Source of the DNA: Saprospiraceae bacterium
GTDB taxonomy: Bacteria; Bacteroidota; Bacteroidia; Chitinophagales; Saprospiraceae
Direction: 5' to 3'
Assembly: GCA_020629315.1 (NCBI GenBank)
Contig: JAHDDO010000007.1
Coordinates: 48,453-112,452 of the forward strand
DNA: 64,000 nt
Both the position numbers and the translations under genes were made by a program. The notes under the pieces are model-generated. The model was not told where the DNA came from, did not search any database, and was given only the letters and a program-made list of their open reading frames with translations. How positions within the stretch are numbered: position 1 is the first letter of the stretch; the number at the start of each line of letters is the position of its first letter. This document shows positions 63,109 through 64,000 of the stretch, piece after piece.

Positions 63109-63691
63109 GTTGTGCTGGATTTTTGTAAAAACAAGCTAAGTCACTTACATCACCTTTGTATAAAAAGTCAGTACCATCATAGCGTATATGCTGTTTAGTA
63201 TCCCAACAATAAAAGCCGCTTGGACTACATGTAGTTGAGAATATACCCTCTACAATATACTTGTCTGCAGAATCAAGGACAGAGATAGGAATATATCGGG
63301 TTTGATGCATGTAATTATCAATGCCACAATCTAAATCTAAAAATGATTCCCAGTATTTGCCTAGTGCCCAATAATATTTATGTGGGATAGGCCAATGATC
63401 TTTGGAATCTAACAAAGCCTGGAGAGTTTCCATCGATGCTACTTCTGTATGCTTATTTACTTTTTCGAAATTATGTTCATAGGTCCATTTTGTTATTGAA
63501 TCAACCATTGAGTTATCTAGCGGTATATTCTTTCTTCCTCCAGCTGCATAATGAGAATACTCCAAGAGGGCTTTTTCTTCTAATGCCAATAAATGCAAGG
63601 TGTCTTTCTCAATAGTTTCAAGATCCTTCAATGTTACGTGAAGTACAATCTTAAGGACCAAAAAGCATAGAAGGAGGGAAAACCAACGCAT
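63080..63691 (-). CDS. Exported or membrane-anchored protein of unknown function
   Basis: A 203-residue protein beginning with a signal or anchor (MRWFSLLLCFLVLKIVLHVTL), followed by a helical stretch (KDLETIEKDTLHLLALEEKA) and a soluble domain with three Cys (FLDLDCGIDNYMHQTRY, FSTTCSPSGFYCWDTKQHIR). No family recognised. It shares the overall plan (one anchor, helical stretch, soluble domain) with the overlapping next gene, so the two may form one complex. The 155 bases upstream hold no clear feature. Confidence 0.65.
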   Translation of the reverse strand: MRWFSLLLCFLVLKIVLHVTLKDLETIEKDTLHLLALEEKALLEYSHYAAGGRKNIPLDNSMVDSITKWTYEHNFEKVNKHTEVASMETLQALLDSKDHWPIPHKYYWALGKYWESFLDLDCGIDNYMHQTRYIPISVLDSADKYIVEGIFSTTCSPSGFYCWDTKQHIRYDGTDFLYKGDVSDLACFYKNPAQHDSLHVEIQ

Positions 63692-63846
63692 GCTTTCATA
63701 ACTTGTTTCCCCTATTCATTTAGTATTTAAAATGGAAAAAAATCACTATTCCGCATACTCCAAACAGTTCATACTAGTTATTCTTATATCCTAGCCAATC
63801 ATTATGAAACTAAAGCCATTATTTCGGCAGGATACGCTCCCGTTTA

Positions 63847-64000
63847 CTATTTTTTAAATGGCACAAAATCGTGTATAGGAATAGCCTCGATATCAGGAAA
63901 CCTGATCGAATATATGACATCCGTTATTAACCAAGTATTTCCAGTTTTTACCACATTCCAGTATTCGTCTCCCCATTGAATTGTTTTCGTATCACTTGAA
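63847..64000 (-). CDS. C-terminal end of an unknown protein, cut by window edge
   Basis: Fifty codons on the minus strand run from the edge to TAG at 63849-63847. They include TIQWGDEYWNVVKTGNTWLI and TDVIYSIRFPDIEAIPIH. The pattern of a strand, a turn and WLITDVIYSI is like the last strands of NTF2-like or DUF4440-type domains, but the piece is too short to decide. Confidence 0.55.
   Translation of the reverse strand, partial: SSDTKTIQWGDEYWNVVKTGNTWLITDVIYSIRFPDIEAIPIHDFVPFKK

Noticed and set aside
1..64000. CRISPR array, prophage, integrase or insertion sequence
   Set aside because: No regularly spaced repeats, transposase, integrase or phage structural gene was seen anywhere in the window.

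Overview
The window looks like chromosomal DNA of a Bacteroidota, probably near the Saprospiria (class-level placement is low confidence). The evidence is A+T-rich DNA, a type IX secretion component (PorQ) with several matching cargo proteins (two giant gliding-motility-type C-terminal-domain proteins, one type A sorting-domain protein, a probable one on a DUF1501 protein), menaquinone synthesis by the futalosine route (MqnC), a sodium/proton pyrophosphatase, and housekeeping promoters of the Bacteroidota form TTTG-N17-20-TAnnTTTG. No rRNA, tRNA, CRISPR array, prophage or transposase gene was seen.

Layout. 1-17964 is mostly minus strand: an alpha-hydroxy-acid dehydrogenase cut by the window edge, prfC, a secreted M36 metalloprotease, a plus-strand cation/proton antiporter, two YdeI-type proteins, a SET protein, a 29-residue membrane microprotein, an alpha/beta-hydrolase lipoprotein, a DUF1800/DUF1501 pair, a lipoprotein and gpmI. 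18415-29632 is two tandem paralogous giant secreted proteins. 29719-34942 is the TIGR02757-infB-nusA-rimP cluster. 35148-39954 is an overlapping mqnC-purine nucleoside phosphorylase-uvrA operon. 40226-49872 holds a SurA/PpiD-type isomerase, a MORN-repeat lipoprotein, porQ, a PLP decarboxylase, a thioredoxin-like protein, an Smr protein, a type IX cargo protein and hppA.

50000-62405 is the most interesting part: a stress or low-oxygen survival island bounded by two identical 119-bp structured repeats. It contains a ribosome hibernation factor, four universal stress proteins (one fused to a cysteine-less thioredoxin-like domain), three two-CBS-domain proteins, Hsp20, an AhpD-like protein, a lactate/malate-dehydrogenase-like enzyme, a PAS histidine kinase, and a response regulator fused to a Crp/Fnr module. 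Its intergenic regions carry pairs of Fnr-like boxes (TGATNNNNATCA) whose centres are always 22 bp apart. In six promoters the gene-proximal box sits exactly 36.5 bp from the end of a -7 element of form [T/G]AnnTTT[G/A]. I read this as one regulon, probably controlled by the receiver-Crp protein at 60898-61950; the regulator assignment is inference.

62407-64000 has two unrecognised membrane-anchored proteins and the C-terminal end of another gene. Where an annotated start differs from the longest open frame, the reason is given in the entry. The infB gene has no ordinary start codon in front of its conserved N-terminal domain.
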